Shown: positions 40,544 through 50,137, counted from the stretch's first letter. The stretch: 64,000 bases of DNA from Streptomyces sp. NBC_00286 (GCF_036173125.1 NZ_CP108054.1:5919001-5983000), one strand, 5' to 3'. Numbers and translations: made by a program. The notes: generated by a model not told the origin, from the letters alone.

Positions 40544-40583
40544 CCGCGCCCCTGAGGAGGCCGCAGGCCTCTTAGGGGCGCGG
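40544..40583 (+). terminator. long hairpin after menG
   Basis: CCGCGCCCCT pairs with AGGGGCGCGG, extended inward by GAGGAGGCC/GGCCTC around CGCA. It lies 30 bases after the menG stop. Confidence 0.75.
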
Positions 40584-40650
40584 GGCTGTTTCGATATGCG
40601 GCTCCGCCGCGTGGGCGCGACCAGCCACGACGAACCCGCAGCTTCGAATC
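40574..40650. repeat. Streptomyces-type dispersed intergenic repeat
   Basis: The run AGGGGCGCGGGGCTGTTTCG, ATATGCGGCTCCGCCGCGTG, GGCGCGACCAGCCACGACGA, ACCCGCAGC is a familiar dispersed sequence between genes of many Streptomyces. It overlaps the right arm of the menG hairpin and includes a second small hairpin (GCGGCTCCGCCGC). Confidence 0.55.
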
Positions 40651-40669
40651 TGCCTTACCCAGCGGAGCG

Positions 40670-40999
40670 CTACCGCAAGACCTCGAACGGGTTGCCTGGT
40701 TCATCGAGTTCGCGGTACAAGCCCCCCGTAGGAGGGTGAGGGAGCCGTGGCTCCCTCACCCCCGCACCTCCGCCGCCCTCCCCCTCACCGAAGTCGAACC
40801 ACACGGTGACGACGGCACCGCGTGGCACCTCGGTGCCGGGCAGCGGGTACTGGCGTACGACGTAGTCGACGACGGTCAGATGGAAGTCGGGCCGGTCCGG
40901 CGCGGCGAGCATCACGCCACGCGCCTCGGCCGTCTCGCGCGCGTCCACGGCCATCAGGCCGACGAGCCGCGGTACACGCACATCGGGTGGTTTGCGCAC
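40670..40999 (-). CDS. small PASTA-domain protein
   Basis: 109 residues from GTG 40999, eight bases after GGGGG; an in-frame GTG at 41008 is possible. One PASTA-like unit is visible: DVRVPRLVGLMAVDARETAE, ARGVMLAAPD, VVRQYPLPGTEVPRGAVVTV. The C-terminal part is Gly/Glu rich. PASTA units bind peptidoglycan fragments in Ser/Thr kinases and PBPs, but here the unit has no kinase or membrane anchor, so the product appears cytoplasmic and its role is open. Confidence 0.72.
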   Translation of the reverse strand: MRKPPDVRVPRLVGLMAVDARETAEARGVMLAAPDRPDFHLTVVDYVVRQYPLPGTEVPRGAVVTVWFDFGEGEGGGGAGVREPRLPHPPTGGLYRELDEPGNPFEVLR

Positions 41000-41059
41000 A
41001 GACGTCACCCCCAGCGGTACCGGAAGAGTAAACGCTGCCGCGCGCCGCCGGAAGCCGGG

Positions 41060-41167
41060 CGCCACCGTAAGGCGTCACCCAGCCCGGAGGCCGACCCGGA
41101 AGGCGTTACAGCCGGCCCTGGAGGGCGTCACGGGTCTCGCAGGCCGACCCGGAAGCCGTCACCGGTC
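41060..41167. repeat. short direct repeats between two minus-strand genes
   Basis: Units of about 25-30 bases (GGCGTCACCC...GGAGGCCGACCCGGAAGGCG; GGCGTCACGGGTCTCGCAGG, CCGACCCGGAAGCCGTCACC) recur imperfectly between the PASTA and GNAT genes. Confidence 0.5.
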
Positions 41168-41674
41168 TCAGAGGTCCAGCCGGTAGCAGTGGCCCACCTG
41201 CTGCGAGTTCGGCGACGTGAACCTCTCGGAGAGAGTCATTCCGAGGCGTGTGGTCACCGCGATGGAGCGTTCATTGCGGGAGTTGACCATCGCCACCACG
41301 CTGGTGACGCCCGCCGTCCGCAGCCGGTCGAGCGTGCTCCACGCCGCGGTGGTCACGTACCCCTTGCCCCAGTACGCCCGTCCGAGCCGCCAGCCGATCT
41401 CGATCTCGCCCTTCGGACCCCAGGCGTGCGGCCACGGCTGGGCGCCCGTGAAGCCGATGACGTCGTCCTGCTCGTCGAGCATGGTCCAGAAGCAGAAGCC
41501 GTACTCGGCGTCGTGCCGGCGCTGTCGCGCGGTCAGCTCCTCGTAGACGGACAGCTCGGCCGGCTTTCCGCCGTGGAACTCCATCACGTCCGGGTCGTCG
41601 AAGATCCGGTGCCAGGCGAAGGCGTCCTCGTCGGTGGGGACGCGCAGTCGTACCACGGGGGAAGGTCGGTTCAT
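41168..41674 (-). CDS. GNAT acetyltransferase (RimJ/RimL-like)
   Basis: 168 residues. It shows the RimJ/RimL order: TDEDAFAWHRIFDDPDVMEF at the start, VIGFTGAQPW, EIEIGWRLGRAYWGKGYVTT (acetyl-CoA loop), VVAMVNSRNERSIAVTTRLG and a final aromatic strand. It transfers an acetyl group from acetyl-CoA to an amine, possibly a protein N-terminus; the substrate cannot be told. Divergent from the reductase gene at 41773. Confidence 0.87.
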   Translation of the reverse strand: MNRPSPVVRLRVPTDEDAFAWHRIFDDPDVMEFHGGKPAELSVYEELTARQRRHDAEYGFCFWTMLDEQDDVIGFTGAQPWPHAWGPKGEIEIGWRLGRAYWGKGYVTTAAWSTLDRLRTAGVTSVVAMVNSRNERSIAVTTRLGMTLSERFTSPNSQQVGHCYRLDL

Positions 41675-41772
41675 GGAGTGGCCCTTCAGCAGGGTGATCA
41701 GTACCGCTGAATAGACTGCCCATGTCCAGTGCCCGTCGGCACGTTGATTTCGAGTCTTGGGGAGACCCCGCC

Positions 41773-43077
41773 GTGACCGAGTCCCAGCCCCTCTCCGAAC
41801 ACACCGCTGATGTGATCGTCGTCGGGGCCGGGCCAGCCGGTTCCACCACCGCGTACTACCTGGCGAAGGCCGGGCTCGATGTCCTGCTCCTTGAGAAGAC
41901 GGCGTTTCCGCGCGAAAAGGTCTGCGGTGACGGGCTGACGCCCCGCGCGACCAAGCAGCTTGTCTCGATGGGCATCGACATCTCCGAGGAGGCGGGCTGG
42001 CTCCGGAACAAGGGGCTGCGCATCATCGGCGGCGGTGTCCGCCTCCAGCTGGACTGGCCGGATCTCGCCGCCTACCCGGACTACGGACTCGTACGGAAGC
42101 GGGACGACTTCGACGAGCAGTTGGCGCGGCAGGCGCAGAAGGCGGGCGCGCGGCTGTACGAGCGCTGCAATGTGGGCGCCCCGATCCTCGACGACCGTAC
42201 GGGCCGCATCACGGGCGTGCACGCGAAGCTCGGTGACGTCGACTCCAAGGAGAAGCGCGAAGTCACCTTCCATGCCCCGCTGGTCGTGGCGGCCGACGGC
42301 AACTCGACCCGGCTGTCCCTCGCCATGGGGCTGCACCGGCGCGACGACCGGCCGATGGGCGTCGCGGTGCGTACGTACTTCACGTCCCCGCGCCACGAGG
42401 ACGACTACCTGGAGTCCTGGCTGGAGCTGTGGGACCGGCGTGGACCGGGCGAGGACCGGCTGCTGCCCGGCTACGGCTGGATCTTCGGCATGGGCGACGG
42501 CACTTCGAACGTCGGCCTGGGCGTCCTCAACACCTCTTCCTCCTTCAAGGAGCTGGACTGGCGCGAGGTCCTGAAGGCCTGGTGCGCGTCGATGCCGGAG
42601 GAATGGGGTTACACCCCGGACAACATGACGATCCCGATCCGCGGCGCCGCCCTCCCCATGGCCTTCAACCGCCAACCGCACTACACCAAGGGCCTGTTGC
42701 TCGTCGGCGACGCGGGCGGCATGGTGAACCCCTTCAACGGCGAGGGCATCGCGTACGCCATGGAGTCCGGCCAGATCGCCGCCGACGTCATCGTCCAGGC
42801 GCACGCCCGGTCGACGCCCGCCCAGCGCGAACTCGCCCTCCAGCGCTACCCGAAGGTCCTCAAGGACACCTACGGCGGCTACTACAACCTCGGGCGCGCC
42901 TTCGTGAAGCTCATCGGCAACCCGAAGGTCATGAAGATCGCGACGCAGCGCGGACTGACGCACCCCGTGCTGATGAAGTTCACGCTGAAGATGCTCGCCA
43001 ACCTGACGGACCCGACGGGCGGCGACGCTATGGACCGCATCATCAACGGGCTGAGCAAGGTGTCGCCCAAGGCGTGA
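41773..43077 (+). CDS. geranylgeranyl reductase family flavoprotein, probable menaquinone reductase
   Basis: 434 residues from GTG 41773, eight bases after GGGGAGA; an ATG at 41722 lacks a ribosome site. The FAD site is DVIVVGAGPAGSTTAYYLAK, followed by the family motif FPREKVCGDGLTPRATKQL. Further on are VVAADGNSTRLSLAMG, LLVGDAGGMVNPFNGEGIAY and ALPMAFNRQPHYTKGLLLVG. Relatives reduce isoprenoid double bonds; in actinobacteria the MenJ type saturates one unit of the menaquinone side chain. Standing between menG and nuoA it most likely acts on menaquinone at the membrane. Confidence 0.85.
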   Translation: MTESQPLSEHTADVIVVGAGPAGSTTAYYLAKAGLDVLLLEKTAFPREKVCGDGLTPRATKQLVSMGIDISEEAGWLRNKGLRIIGGGVRLQLDWPDLAAYPDYGLVRKRDDFDEQLARQAQKAGARLYERCNVGAPILDDRTGRITGVHAKLGDVDSKEKREVTFHAPLVVAADGNSTRLSLAMGLHRRDDRPMGVAVRTYFTSPRHEDDYLESWLELWDRRGPGEDRLLPGYGWIFGMGDGTSNVGLGVLNTSSSFKELDWREVLKAWCASMPEEWGYTPDNMTIPIRGAALPMAFNRQPHYTKGLLLVGDAGGMVNPFNGEGIAYAMESGQIAADVIVQAHARSTPAQRELALQRYPKVLKDTYGGYYNLGRAFVKLIGNPKVMKIATQRGLTHPVLMKFTLKMLANLTDPTGGDAMDRIINGLSKVSPKA

Positions 43078-43116
43078 CCCGCCCAGGCGCACCCCGGGCG
43101 TGACACGTACGCGCTG

Positions 43117-43148
43117 AGGGCCGCTTCCCCCGATGGGGAAGCGGCCCT
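43117..43148. terminator. 14-bp perfect hairpin between convergent genes
   Basis: AGGGCCGCTTCCCC pairs with GGGGAAGCGGCCCT around CGAT, between the ends of the reductase (+) and NlpC/P60 (-) genes. Confidence 0.85.
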
Positions 43149-43206
43149 TCACGTTGCGCGACCGGAGCGGTTCAGAAAGGACCCCTGGGTCCGGTCGGAG
43201 TCGGAG

Positions 43207-44019
43207 TCAGAGGACGCGTACCGCGCCGCTCGCCGGGTAGCCCGACAGGTCCTGGATGACGACGCCCTTGCTGGGGTTCGCGGCGTCCAGGTACTGGCCC
43301 CCACCGATGTAGACACCCGTGTGGTACGCCGAGCCCTTGCCGCCCCAGTACAGGATGTCGCCGACCTGGATGTCGGACAGCGGGACGTCGGTCCCGACCG
43401 TCGACTGGTCCTGCGAGACGCGCGGCAGGTCCACGCCGACCTGCTTGAACGCGGCCTGGACCAGGCTGGAGCAGTCCCAGGCGTTGGGACCGGTGGCGCC
43501 CAAGACGTAGGCGTCGCCGACCTGAGCCTTGAGGAAGTTGATGACCGTACCGACGCTGCCGCTGGCCGGGGCCGGGACATCGGTCTCGGAGCTCGAGGCA
43601 GCGGAGGAGCTGAGGGTGGTCCGCTCGGCGGCCCTGGAGGCAGCGGCCTCCGCGGCGGCCCTGCGCTCGGCCTCGGCCTTCTTCTTGGCCTCCGCCTTCT
43701 TCTTCGCCTCGGCGAGGTCGGCCTTGGCCTGCTTGGCCGCGTTGGCGGCGGCCGCGTCACGCTCGGCCAGCAGTTCGTAGTCGGCCGCGGCCTGCTGGGT
43801 GGCGGCCGCAGATTCGGCCACGGTCGCGGACAGGTCGGCCGTGAGCGTGGGCAGTTCGATCGTCTGGGTCACGGGCTCGGACGCGTTCGCCGATCCGGCC
43901 GCAGCTCCCACTGCCAGGGTGCTGAGGACGCCACCGGCAACTCCGGCGCGCATCGCGAGCGTCGAACTGCTGCGAGGCCGGGGTTTCCGGTGGCTGGGTA
44001 TGTGAGCGGTGTGGGACAT
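43207..44019 (-). CDS. secreted NlpC/P60 peptidoglycan endopeptidase
   Basis: 270 residues taken from ATG 44019; an in-frame ATG at 44049 is possible. A signal peptide (AMRAGVAGGVLSTLAVGAAA, cleavage near SANA) precedes a coiled-coil region rich in Ala, Lys and Glu (QAKADLAEAKKKAEAKKKAE). The C-terminal C40 domain has the nucleophile in NAWDCSSLVQAAFKQ and the His in AYHTGVYIGGG. It cuts the D-Glu to diamino acid bond in wall peptides, as in RipA-type enzymes. A Crp-like palindrome lies ~240 bases upstream. Confidence 0.9.
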   Translation of the reverse strand: MSHTAHIPSHRKPRPRSSSTLAMRAGVAGGVLSTLAVGAAAGSANASEPVTQTIELPTLTADLSATVAESAAATQQAAADYELLAERDAAAANAAKQAKADLAEAKKKAEAKKKAEAERRAAAEAAASRAAERTTLSSSAASSSETDVPAPASGSVGTVINFLKAQVGDAYVLGATGPNAWDCSSLVQAAFKQVGVDLPRVSQDQSTVGTDVPLSDIQVGDILYWGGKGSAYHTGVYIGGGQYLDAANPSKGVVIQDLSGYPASGAVRVL

Positions 44020-44258
44020 GAGTCCAACCGGTATCAGGGGCTCCTCCATATCTTCAAGAAACGTGTGGTGCGCCACAGTTGTTCAATGGGCCGCCAAATT
44101 CCCGGGCGTGGCGTTCTTTATTGACGCCGTAGCGGGCAAAGCGGACACCGCTCAACTGGTCCGTGAGCAAGGTCTTTTCGCATTACGTCCGAATTGCCCA
44201 GCACTTACCACCCGTTGGGACCGATGGCCAAGCCCCGCTTATCGGCCCCGGTTTCGAG

Positions 44259-44274
44259 TGTGACGCAGGTCACG
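44259..44274. promoter_or_regulatory. candidate Crp-binding palindrome
   Basis: TGTGACGCAGGTCACG fits TGTGA-N6-TCACx and the reported Streptomyces Crp form GTG-N6-GNCAC. It lies between the divergent NlpC/P60 and nuoA genes, nearer the former. The long gap 44020-44860 otherwise contains only the nuoA control sites listed below and a short repeat. Confidence 0.5.
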
Positions 44275-44663
44275 GAACGGCCACTGTGGCGGATACGTCG
44301 CGTGTGGCGACCGGAGTGCGACGCGGCTTGTGTCTCGTTCGGGTCTCAAGTTCGTGTTCTGCTCGTGAACGGATGCACGTGCTCGCGCCCGTCCACACCG
44401 GCGAGCCAACTTCCCCCGAAGTGTGAACGAGTTCCTCTACCAAGCGTTGATGTTCAGGGCCAATTTGCTTGTGCGTGCCGCCCCTTGGTAAAGAGCTCCA
44501 CTGCCGGACCTGCGTTAACGAGCGAAATTGTCACTTCTGGTGATCACTTGGACGCTTCCTGCGCGAAGATCGGCTCGCCTCTGGCCGCATGATCCAATGC
44601 CAGGTGGTGGAGATCACAAAGGCGTTGTCGTACCCCGTGTCGCAGATCACAGACCGGCAGGCA

Positions 44664-44669
44664 TAAGAT
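44664..44669 (+). promoter_or_regulatory. candidate nuoA promoter -10 box
   Basis: TAAGAT stands 16 bases before the Rex-type operator and about 190 bases before the nuoA start. No well-spaced -35 hexamer was identified, so the call rests on the -10 match and on the operator being where a repressor would cover the start of transcription. Confidence 0.35.
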
Positions 44670-44684
44670 GCGTGGCAGTTGGGC

Positions 44685-44702
44685 TTGTGACCTGCTTCAC
44701 AT
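44685..44702. promoter_or_regulatory. Rex operator upstream of nuoA
   Basis: TTGTGACCTGCTTCACAT matches the Rex operator TTGTGAANNNNTTCACAA at 12 of 14 fixed positions. Rex is the NADH/NAD+ sensing repressor of actinobacteria, and the nuo operon is an established target in Streptomyces coelicolor. Binding here would block nuo transcription when NADH is low relative to NAD+. Confidence 0.75.
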
Positions 44703-44793
44703 GTACGCGATCTTCGTGAAGCCGCACGGGGCTTGCGAGTCTCGTGAAGCCGACGGAGCCTGTGAGCTTCGTGGGGCGGGTGAAGTCCGACGA

Positions 44794-44825
44794 ACCTCCC
44801 CAGCCTCCGGCCGGGGGGACCCCGC
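44794..44825. repeat. short GC-rich inverted repeat in the nuoA leader
   Basis: CCTCCCCAGCCTCCGGCC followed by GGGGGGACCCC resembles the repeat at 36007-36060. It would form a hairpin in the nuo leader mRNA about 40 bases before the start. Confidence 0.5.
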
Positions 44826-44860
44826 AAGCAGTCAATGCCGACTGAGAGGAGCGAGGAGCG

Positions 44861-45220
44861 GTGAACGCGTATGCGCCCATCCTCGTACTGGGAGCCCTCG
44901 GGGCAGGCTTTGCGATCTTCTCCGTGGTCATGGCCACGCTTATCGGTCCAAAGCGGTACAACCGGGCCAAGCTCGAGGCCTACGAGTGCGGTATCGAACC
45001 GACCCCCACGCCGGCCGGCGGTGGGCGGTTCCCCATCAAGTACTACCTGACGGCGATGCTCTTCATCATTTTCGATATCGAGATCGTCTTCCTCTATCCC
45101 TGGGCCGTCACCTTCGACGCCCTTGGGGTATTCGGGCTCGTGGAGATGCTGCTCTTCGTGCTCACCGTCTTCGTCGCGTACGCGTACGTATGGCGGCGCG
45201 GCGGCCTGGAATGGGACTGA
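44861..45220 (+). CDS. nuoA: NADH-quinone oxidoreductase subunit A
   Basis: 119 residues, GTG start after GAGGAG. Three membrane helices (ILVLGALGAGFAIFSVVMAT, AMLFIIFDIEIVFLYPWAV, LVEMLLFVLTVFVAYAYVW) and the family signature KLEAYECGIEPTPTPAG with KYYLTAMLFIIFDIE identify NuoA, part of the quinone/proton-channel junction of complex I. First gene of a 14-gene operon controlled by the Rex site upstream. Confidence 0.96.
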   Translation: MNAYAPILVLGALGAGFAIFSVVMATLIGPKRYNRAKLEAYECGIEPTPTPAGGGRFPIKYYLTAMLFIIFDIEIVFLYPWAVTFDALGVFGLVEMLLFVLTVFVAYAYVWRRGGLEWD

Positions 45221-45252
45221 ACCCCGGATAGGGCACAGAGGAGCCACTGAGC

Positions 45253-45807
45253 ATGGGACTCGAAGAAAAGCTGCCGAGCGGCTTCCTGCTGACCACCGTC
45301 GAGCAGGCCGCCGGCTGGGTGCGCAAGTCGTCCGTCTTTCCCGCCACCTTCGGCCTCGCCTGCTGCGCCATCGAGATGATGACGACCGGCGCGGGCCGCT
45401 ACGACATGGCGCGCTTCGGCATGGAGGTCTTCCGCGGCTCGCCGCGCCAGGCCGACCTGATGATCGTCGCCGGACGCGTCAGCCAGAAGATGGCGCCGGT
45501 GCTGCGGCAGGTCTATGACCAGATGCCAAACCCCAAGTGGGTGATCTCCATGGGGGTCTGCGCATCCTCGGGCGGGATGTTCAACAACTACGCGATCGTG
45601 CAGGGCGTCGATCACGTCGTCCCTGTCGACATCTATCTGCCCGGTTGTCCGCCGCGGCCCGAGATGCTGCTGGATGCCATTCTCAAGCTGCACCAGAAGA
45701 TCCAGACCTCGAAGCTCGGCGTGAACGCCGAGGAGGCGGCCCGCGAGGCGGAGGAAGCGGCGCTCAAGGCGCTCCCCACCATCGAGATGAAGGGCCTGCT
45801 GCGGTGA
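45253..45807 (+). CDS. nuoB: NADH-quinone oxidoreductase subunit B
   Basis: 184 residues. The N2 cluster ligands are all present: Cys37 and Cys38 ([11 protein letters not shown]), Cys103 ([12 protein letters not shown]) and Cys132 ([12 protein letters not shown]). NuoB carries the last iron-sulfur cluster before quinone. A ~25-residue acidic C-terminal extension goes beyond the usual ~160 residues. The stop overlaps the nuoC GTG. Confidence 0.97.
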   Translation: MGLEEKLPSGFLLTTVEQAAGWVRKSSVFPATFGLACCAIEMMTTGAGRYDMARFGMEVFRGSPRQADLMIVAGRVSQKMAPVLRQVYDQMPNPKWVISMGVCASSGGMFNNYAIVQGVDHVVPVDIYLPGCPPRPEMLLDAILKLHQKIQTSKLGVNAEEAAREAEEAALKALPTIEMKGLLR

Positions 45808-46547
45808 GCGACGCGAACGGCACGAACGGGGTGACCCCCGAGAAGGACCTCAGCGCCGCCAACCTCCCCGGCCGGCGGGGCGAGGCGGGCGAGGAAATCC
45901 GCGTCCAGCGCGGCATGTTCGGCGCCGACAACGGCGGCGACACCTCCGGCTACGGCGGCCTGGTCCGCTCCGTCCGGCTGCCCGGGCCCGCCACCCGGCC
46001 GTACGGCGGCTGGTTCGACGAGGTCGCCGACGAGTTGGAGGGTGCCCTGGAGGAACAGGGCCTCGTCCCCGAGAACGCCATCGAGAAGACGGTCGTCGAC
46101 CGCGACGAGATCACGTTCCACATCGAGCGCGAGCATCTGGTCCGCGTCGCGCAGACCCTGCGCGACGACCCGGCGCTCCGCTTCGAGCTGTGCACGGGGG
46201 TGAGCGGCGTCCACTACCCCGGCGACAAGGGGCGCGAGCTGCACGCCGTCTACCACCTGCGCTCGATCACCCACAACCGGCTGATCCGCCTCGAAGTCAG
46301 CGCTCCCGACGCCGACCCGCACATCCCGTCCCTGGTCTCCGTCTATCCGACCAACGACTGGCACGAGCGCGAGACGTACGACTTCTTCGGCATCGTCTTC
46401 GACGGTCACCCGGCCCTGACGCGGATCATGATGCCGGACGACTGGCAGGGCTTCCCGCAGCGCAAGGACTACCCCCTCGGCGGCATCCCCGTCGAGTACA
46501 AGGGCGCCCAGATCCCGGCCCCGGACCAGCGGAGGTCCTACTCATGA
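45804..46547 (+). CDS. nuoC: NADH-quinone oxidoreductase subunit C
   Basis: 247 residues from GTG 45804 (GTGA overlap with the nuoB stop). The 30-kDa subunit signature is [53 protein letters not shown] and QRKDYPLGG. The first ~65 residues are a Gly/Asp-rich extension typical of actinobacterial NuoC. It belongs to the peripheral arm beside NuoD. Its stop overlaps the start of a 19-codon ORF. Confidence 0.95.
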   Translation: MSDANGTNGVTPEKDLSAANLPGRRGEAGEEIRVQRGMFGADNGGDTSGYGGLVRSVRLPGPATRPYGGWFDEVADELEGALEEQGLVPENAIEKTVVDRDEITFHIEREHLVRVAQTLRDDPALRFELCTGVSGVHYPGDKGRELHAVYHLRSITHNRLIRLEVSAPDADPHIPSLVSVYPTNDWHERETYDFFGIVFDGHPALTRIMMPDDWQGFPQRKDYPLGGIPVEYKGAQIPAPDQRRSYS

Positions 46548-46603
46548 GCGCCCACCCGTCGCCCGACCACCACCCCTCAACGACTCCCTTCGGGAGGCTG
46601 TGA
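46544..46603 (+). CDS. 19-residue ORF linking nuoC and nuoD
   Basis: ATG 46544 overlaps the nuoC stop (ATGA), and its own stop TGA 46601-46603 overlaps the nuoD start (TGATG). The peptide is Pro/His rich ([19 protein letters not shown]). GGAGG, six bases ahead of the start, lies in the end of nuoC. It probably keeps ribosomes moving from nuoC to nuoD; a function for the peptide itself is not implied. Confidence 0.45.
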   Translation: MSAHPSPDHHPSTTPFGRL

Positions 46604-47922
46604 TGACCAGTGCCGCATCCGCCCGCGAGACCACGGAAGGCACCGTCTACACGGTCACAGGCGGCGACTGGGACGAGGTCGTCCAGACCGCGGCCCGGGC
46701 CGACGACGAACGCATCGTCGTCAACATGGGCCCGCAGCACCCGTCCACCCACGGCGTGCTCCGGCTGATCCTGGAGATCGACGGCGAGACGGTCACCGAA
46801 GCCCGCTGCGGAATCGGTTATCTGCACACCGGCATCGAGAAGAACCTCGAGTTCCGTACGTGGACGCAGGGCACGACCTTCGTGACGCGCATGGACTACC
46901 TGACGTCGTTCTTCAACGAGACCGGATACTGCCTCGCCGTCGAGAAGCTCCTCGGCATCGAGGACCAGGTCCCCGATCGCGCCTCCATCATCCGCGTGCT
47001 CCTGATGGAGCTGAACCGGCTCTCCTCGCACCTGGTGTGCATCGCCACCGGAGGCATGGAACTCGGCGCCACCACGATCATGATCTACGGCTTCCGTGAT
47101 CGTGAACTCGTTCTCGACATCTATGAGTTGATCACCGGCCTGCGCATGAACCACGCGTACATCAGGCCCGGCGGCCTCGCCCAGGACCTGCCGCCGGGCG
47201 CGGTGGACCAGATCCGCGAGTTCGTGAAGAAGATGAAGAAGAACCTTCCCGAGTACGACAAGCTCGCCACCGGGAACCCCGTCTTCAAGGCCCGTATGCA
47301 GGACATCGGCTACCTCGACCTGGCCGGCTGCATGGCCCTCGGCGCCACCGGCCCGATCCTCCGCTCGGCCGGCCTCCCACACGACCTGCGCAAGTCGCAG
47401 CCGTACTGCGGCTACGAGACGTACGACTTCGACGTCCCGACCGCCGACACCTGTGACGCGTACGGGCGCTTTTTGATCCGCCTGGAGGAGATGCGCCAGT
47501 CGTTGCGGATCATCGAGCAGTGCCTGGACCGGCTGAAGCCCGGTCCGGTCATGGTCGCCGACAAGAAGATCGCCTGGCCCGCACAACTGGCTCTCGGCCC
47601 CGACGGCCTGGGCAACTCCCTCGACCACATCAAGCAGATCATGGGCACCTCCATGGAGTCCCTGATCCACCACTTCAAGCTGGTGACCGAGGGCTTCAGG
47701 GTCCCGCCCGGCCAGGCGTACGCGGCCGTCGAGTCGCCCAAGGGCGAACTCGGGGTGCATGCCGTGTCCGACGGCGGCACCCGTCCCTACCGGGTCCACT
47801 ACCGCGACCCGTCCTTCACCAATCTGCAGGCCATGGCGGCGATGTGCGAGGGCGGCCAGGTCGCCGACGTCATCGTCGCCGTCGCGTCCATCGACCCCGT
47901 GATGGGAGGCGTCGACCGGTGA
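46603..47922 (+). CDS. nuoD: NADH-quinone oxidoreductase subunit D
   Basis: 439 residues from ATG 46603, with GGGAGG upstream; a GTG three bases earlier would add one residue. The 49-kDa subunit signatures include [40 protein letters not shown], the quinone-site region and [20 protein letters not shown] near the C-terminus. It forms the quinone cavity with NuoB. The stop overlaps the nuoE GTG. Confidence 0.97.
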   Translation: MTSAASARETTEGTVYTVTGGDWDEVVQTAARADDERIVVNMGPQHPSTHGVLRLILEIDGETVTEARCGIGYLHTGIEKNLEFRTWTQGTTFVTRMDYLTSFFNETGYCLAVEKLLGIEDQVPDRASIIRVLLMELNRLSSHLVCIATGGMELGATTIMIYGFRDRELVLDIYELITGLRMNHAYIRPGGLAQDLPPGAVDQIREFVKKMKKNLPEYDKLATGNPVFKARMQDIGYLDLAGCMALGATGPILRSAGLPHDLRKSQPYCGYETYDFDVPTADTCDAYGRFLIRLEEMRQSLRIIEQCLDRLKPGPVMVADKKIAWPAQLALGPDGLGNSLDHIKQIMGTSMESLIHHFKLVTEGFRVPPGQAYAAVESPKGELGVHAVSDGGTRPYRVHYRDPSFTNLQAMAAMCEGGQVADVIVAVASIDPVMGGVDR

Positions 47923-48782
47923 CCACCACTCCTTCCGAGCAGGGCGTACAGGCACAGGGCGTCAGCCTGGGCATGCCCCAACTGCCCGCGCCCGACTACC
48001 CGGACGACGTTCGAGCCCGGCTCGAAGCCGACGCGCGCGAGGTCATCGCCCGCTACCCGGACTCCCGGTCCGCCCTCCTGCCATTGCTGCATCTCGTGCA
48101 GTCGGAGGAGGGCCATGTCACGCGCACCGGCATGCAGTTCTGCGCCGACATGCTGGACCTGACCACGGCCGAGGTCACCGCGGTCGCCACCTTCTACACC
48201 ATGTACCGGCGCAAGCCCTCCGGTGACTACCAGGTAGGCGTCTGCACCAACACCCTGTGCGCGGTGATGGGCGGCGACGCGATCTTCGAGGCCCTCCAGG
48301 ACCACCTAGGTGTCGGCAACGGCGAGACCACCGACGACGGCAAGGTCACCCTGGAGCACATCGAGTGCAACGCGGCCTGCGACTTCGCCCCGGTCGTGAT
48401 GGTCAACTGGGAGTTCTTCGACAACCAGACCGTGGACACCGCCAAGCGCCTCGTGGACGACCTGCGGGCGGGTGCACAGGTCGAACCGACGCGCGGTGCC
48501 CCCTTGTGCACGTTCAAGGAGACCGCACGGGTCCTGGCCGGCTTCCCCGACGAGCGCCCCGGAGCCGTCGAGGCGGGCGGCAGTGCGGGACCGGCCTCAC
48601 TGATCGGCCTCCGGCTGGCGAAGGGCGAGATGACTCCCGCGCGCGTGGTGCACCCGCGGGGCTCCGGCGGTCCGCAGGACCAGCCGCCCGCCGAGCACCT
48701 CAGCTCGCATGACGCGCCGCAGCGAACCTCGGCCTCCGACCCCGCGCATCCTGCGGGCCCGGTCTCCGAGGAGGGGGAGTGA
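47919..48782 (+). CDS. nuoE: NADH-quinone oxidoreductase subunit E
   Basis: 287 residues from GTG 47919 (GTGA overlap). The [2Fe-2S] ligands are in [14 protein letters not shown] and [18 protein letters not shown]. The core ends near residue 180; a ~100-residue Pro/Gly/Ala-rich tail follows, longer than in most bacteria but seen in Streptomyces. The subunit belongs to the NADH-dehydrogenase module with NuoF and NuoG. Confidence 0.95.
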   Translation: MTTTPSEQGVQAQGVSLGMPQLPAPDYPDDVRARLEADAREVIARYPDSRSALLPLLHLVQSEEGHVTRTGMQFCADMLDLTTAEVTAVATFYTMYRRKPSGDYQVGVCTNTLCAVMGGDAIFEALQDHLGVGNGETTDDGKVTLEHIECNAACDFAPVVMVNWEFFDNQTVDTAKRLVDDLRAGAQVEPTRGAPLCTFKETARVLAGFPDERPGAVEAGGSAGPASLIGLRLAKGEMTPARVVHPRGSGGPQDQPPAEHLSSHDAPQRTSASDPAHPAGPVSEEGE

Positions 48783-50137
48783 TGACCTTGGCAGCCGAGA
48801 TCAAAGACACCGGCCCGGAGAAGCTGCTCGCACCCGTGCTGTCGGCCTTCTGGGACGAGGACAAGTCCTGGACGCTGGACGTGTACCGAAGGCACGAGGG
48901 GTACGAGGGGCTCCGCAAGGCGCTGGCCATGTCGCCGGACGACCTCATCGCGTACGTGAAGGACTCCGGTCTGCGTGGACGCGGCGGCGCGGGATTCCCT
49001 ACGGGCATGAAGTGGCAGTTCATCCCGCAGGGCGATGGCAAGCCTCACTATCTAGTTGTCAACGCCGACGAATCGGAACCGGGCACCTGTAAGGACATCC
49101 CGCTTCTCTTCGCGAACCCGCATAGCCTCATCGAGGGCATCGTGATCGCCTGTTACGCGATCCGTTCTTCGCATGCCTTCATCTATCTGCGCGGTGAAGT
49201 TGTCCCCGTGCTGAGGCGTCTGCACGAGGCAGTACGGGAGGCGTATGCGGCGGGGTACCTCGGCGAGAACATCCTGGGCAGCGGACTCGACCTCCAGGTC
49301 ACCGTGCACGCGGGCGCGGGCGCGTACATCTGTGGTGAGGAGACCGCACTGCTCGACTCGCTCGAGGGCCGCCGTGGCCAGCCGCGACTTCGTCCCCCCT
49401 TTCCTGCTGTCGCGGGGCTCTACGCGTGCCCGACTGTGGTGAATAACGTCGAGTCGATCGCGTCAGTTCCCGCGATTCTCCACAAGGGCAAGGAATGGTT
49501 CCGATCGATGGGGAGCGAGAAGTCCCCGGGCTTCACGCTCTACTCGCTCAGCGGCCATGTCGCCCGTCCCGGTCAGTACGAGGCCCCGCTCGGCATCACG
49601 CTCCGCCAACTCCTCGACATGAGCGGCGGGATGCGGCCGGGGCACCGGCTCAAGTTCTGGACGCCGGGCGGCTCTTCGACCCCGATGTTCACCGACGAGC
49701 ACCTCGACGTCCCTCTTGATTACGAAGGAGTGGGCGCCGCGGGTTCCATGCTCGGCACCAAAGCTCTGCAGTGTTTCGACGAGACGACGTGTGTCGTGCG
49801 GGCGGTGACGCGGTGGACGGAGTTCTACGCCCATGAGTCCTGCGGCAAGTGCACGCCCTGCCGCGAAGGGACGTACTGGCTCGTGCAGTTGCTGCGCGAC
49901 ATCGAGGCCGGCAAGGGCGTCATGTCCGACCTCGACAAGCTGAACGACATCGCCGACAACATCAACGGCAAGTCCTTCTGCGCCCTCGGCGACGGCGCCG
50001 CCTCGCCGATCTTCTCCTCCCTCAAGTACTTCCGCGAGGAGTACGAGGAGCACATCACGGGCCGGGGCTGCCCCTTCGACCCGGCCAAGTCCACGGCCTG
50101 GGCCGACAAGGACAAGCACGCGGAGGTGAACGCATGA
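48782..50137 (+). CDS. nuoF: NADH-quinone oxidoreductase subunit F
   Basis: 451 residues from ATG 48782, overlapping the nuoE stop; a GTG at 48779 is an alternative. It shows the FMN/NADH site ([17 protein letters not shown]), the second flavin loop ([20 protein letters not shown]), and the N3 [4Fe-4S] ligands ([16 protein letters not shown] and a later Cys in [11 protein letters not shown]). NuoF oxidises NADH and passes electrons to NuoG and NuoB. Confidence 0.97.
   Translation: MTLAAEIKDTGPEKLLAPVLSAFWDEDKSWTLDVYRRHEGYEGLRKALAMSPDDLIAYVKDSGLRGRGGAGFPTGMKWQFIPQGDGKPHYLVVNADESEPGTCKDIPLLFANPHSLIEGIVIACYAIRSSHAFIYLRGEVVPVLRRLHEAVREAYAAGYLGENILGSGLDLQVTVHAGAGAYICGEETALLDSLEGRRGQPRLRPPFPAVAGLYACPTVVNNVESIASVPAILHKGKEWFRSMGSEKSPGFTLYSLSGHVARPGQYEAPLGITLRQLLDMSGGMRPGHRLKFWTPGGSSTPMFTDEHLDVPLDYEGVGAAGSMLGTKALQCFDETTCVVRAVTRWTEFYAHESCGKCTPCREGTYWLVQLLRDIEAGKGVMSDLDKLNDIADNINGKSFCALGDGAASPIFSSLKYFREEYEEHITGRGCPFDPAKSTAWADKDKHAEVNA

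Noticed and set aside
44421..44438. GTGTGAACGAGTTCCTCT as a second Rex operator
   Set aside because: The right half does not match (CCTCT instead of CACAA) and the 44685 site is far better placed.
43150..44860. A c-di-AMP riboswitch before the NlpC/P60 gene
   Set aside because: None of the conserved leader blocks seen at 15683-15846 occur on the minus strand upstream of 44019.
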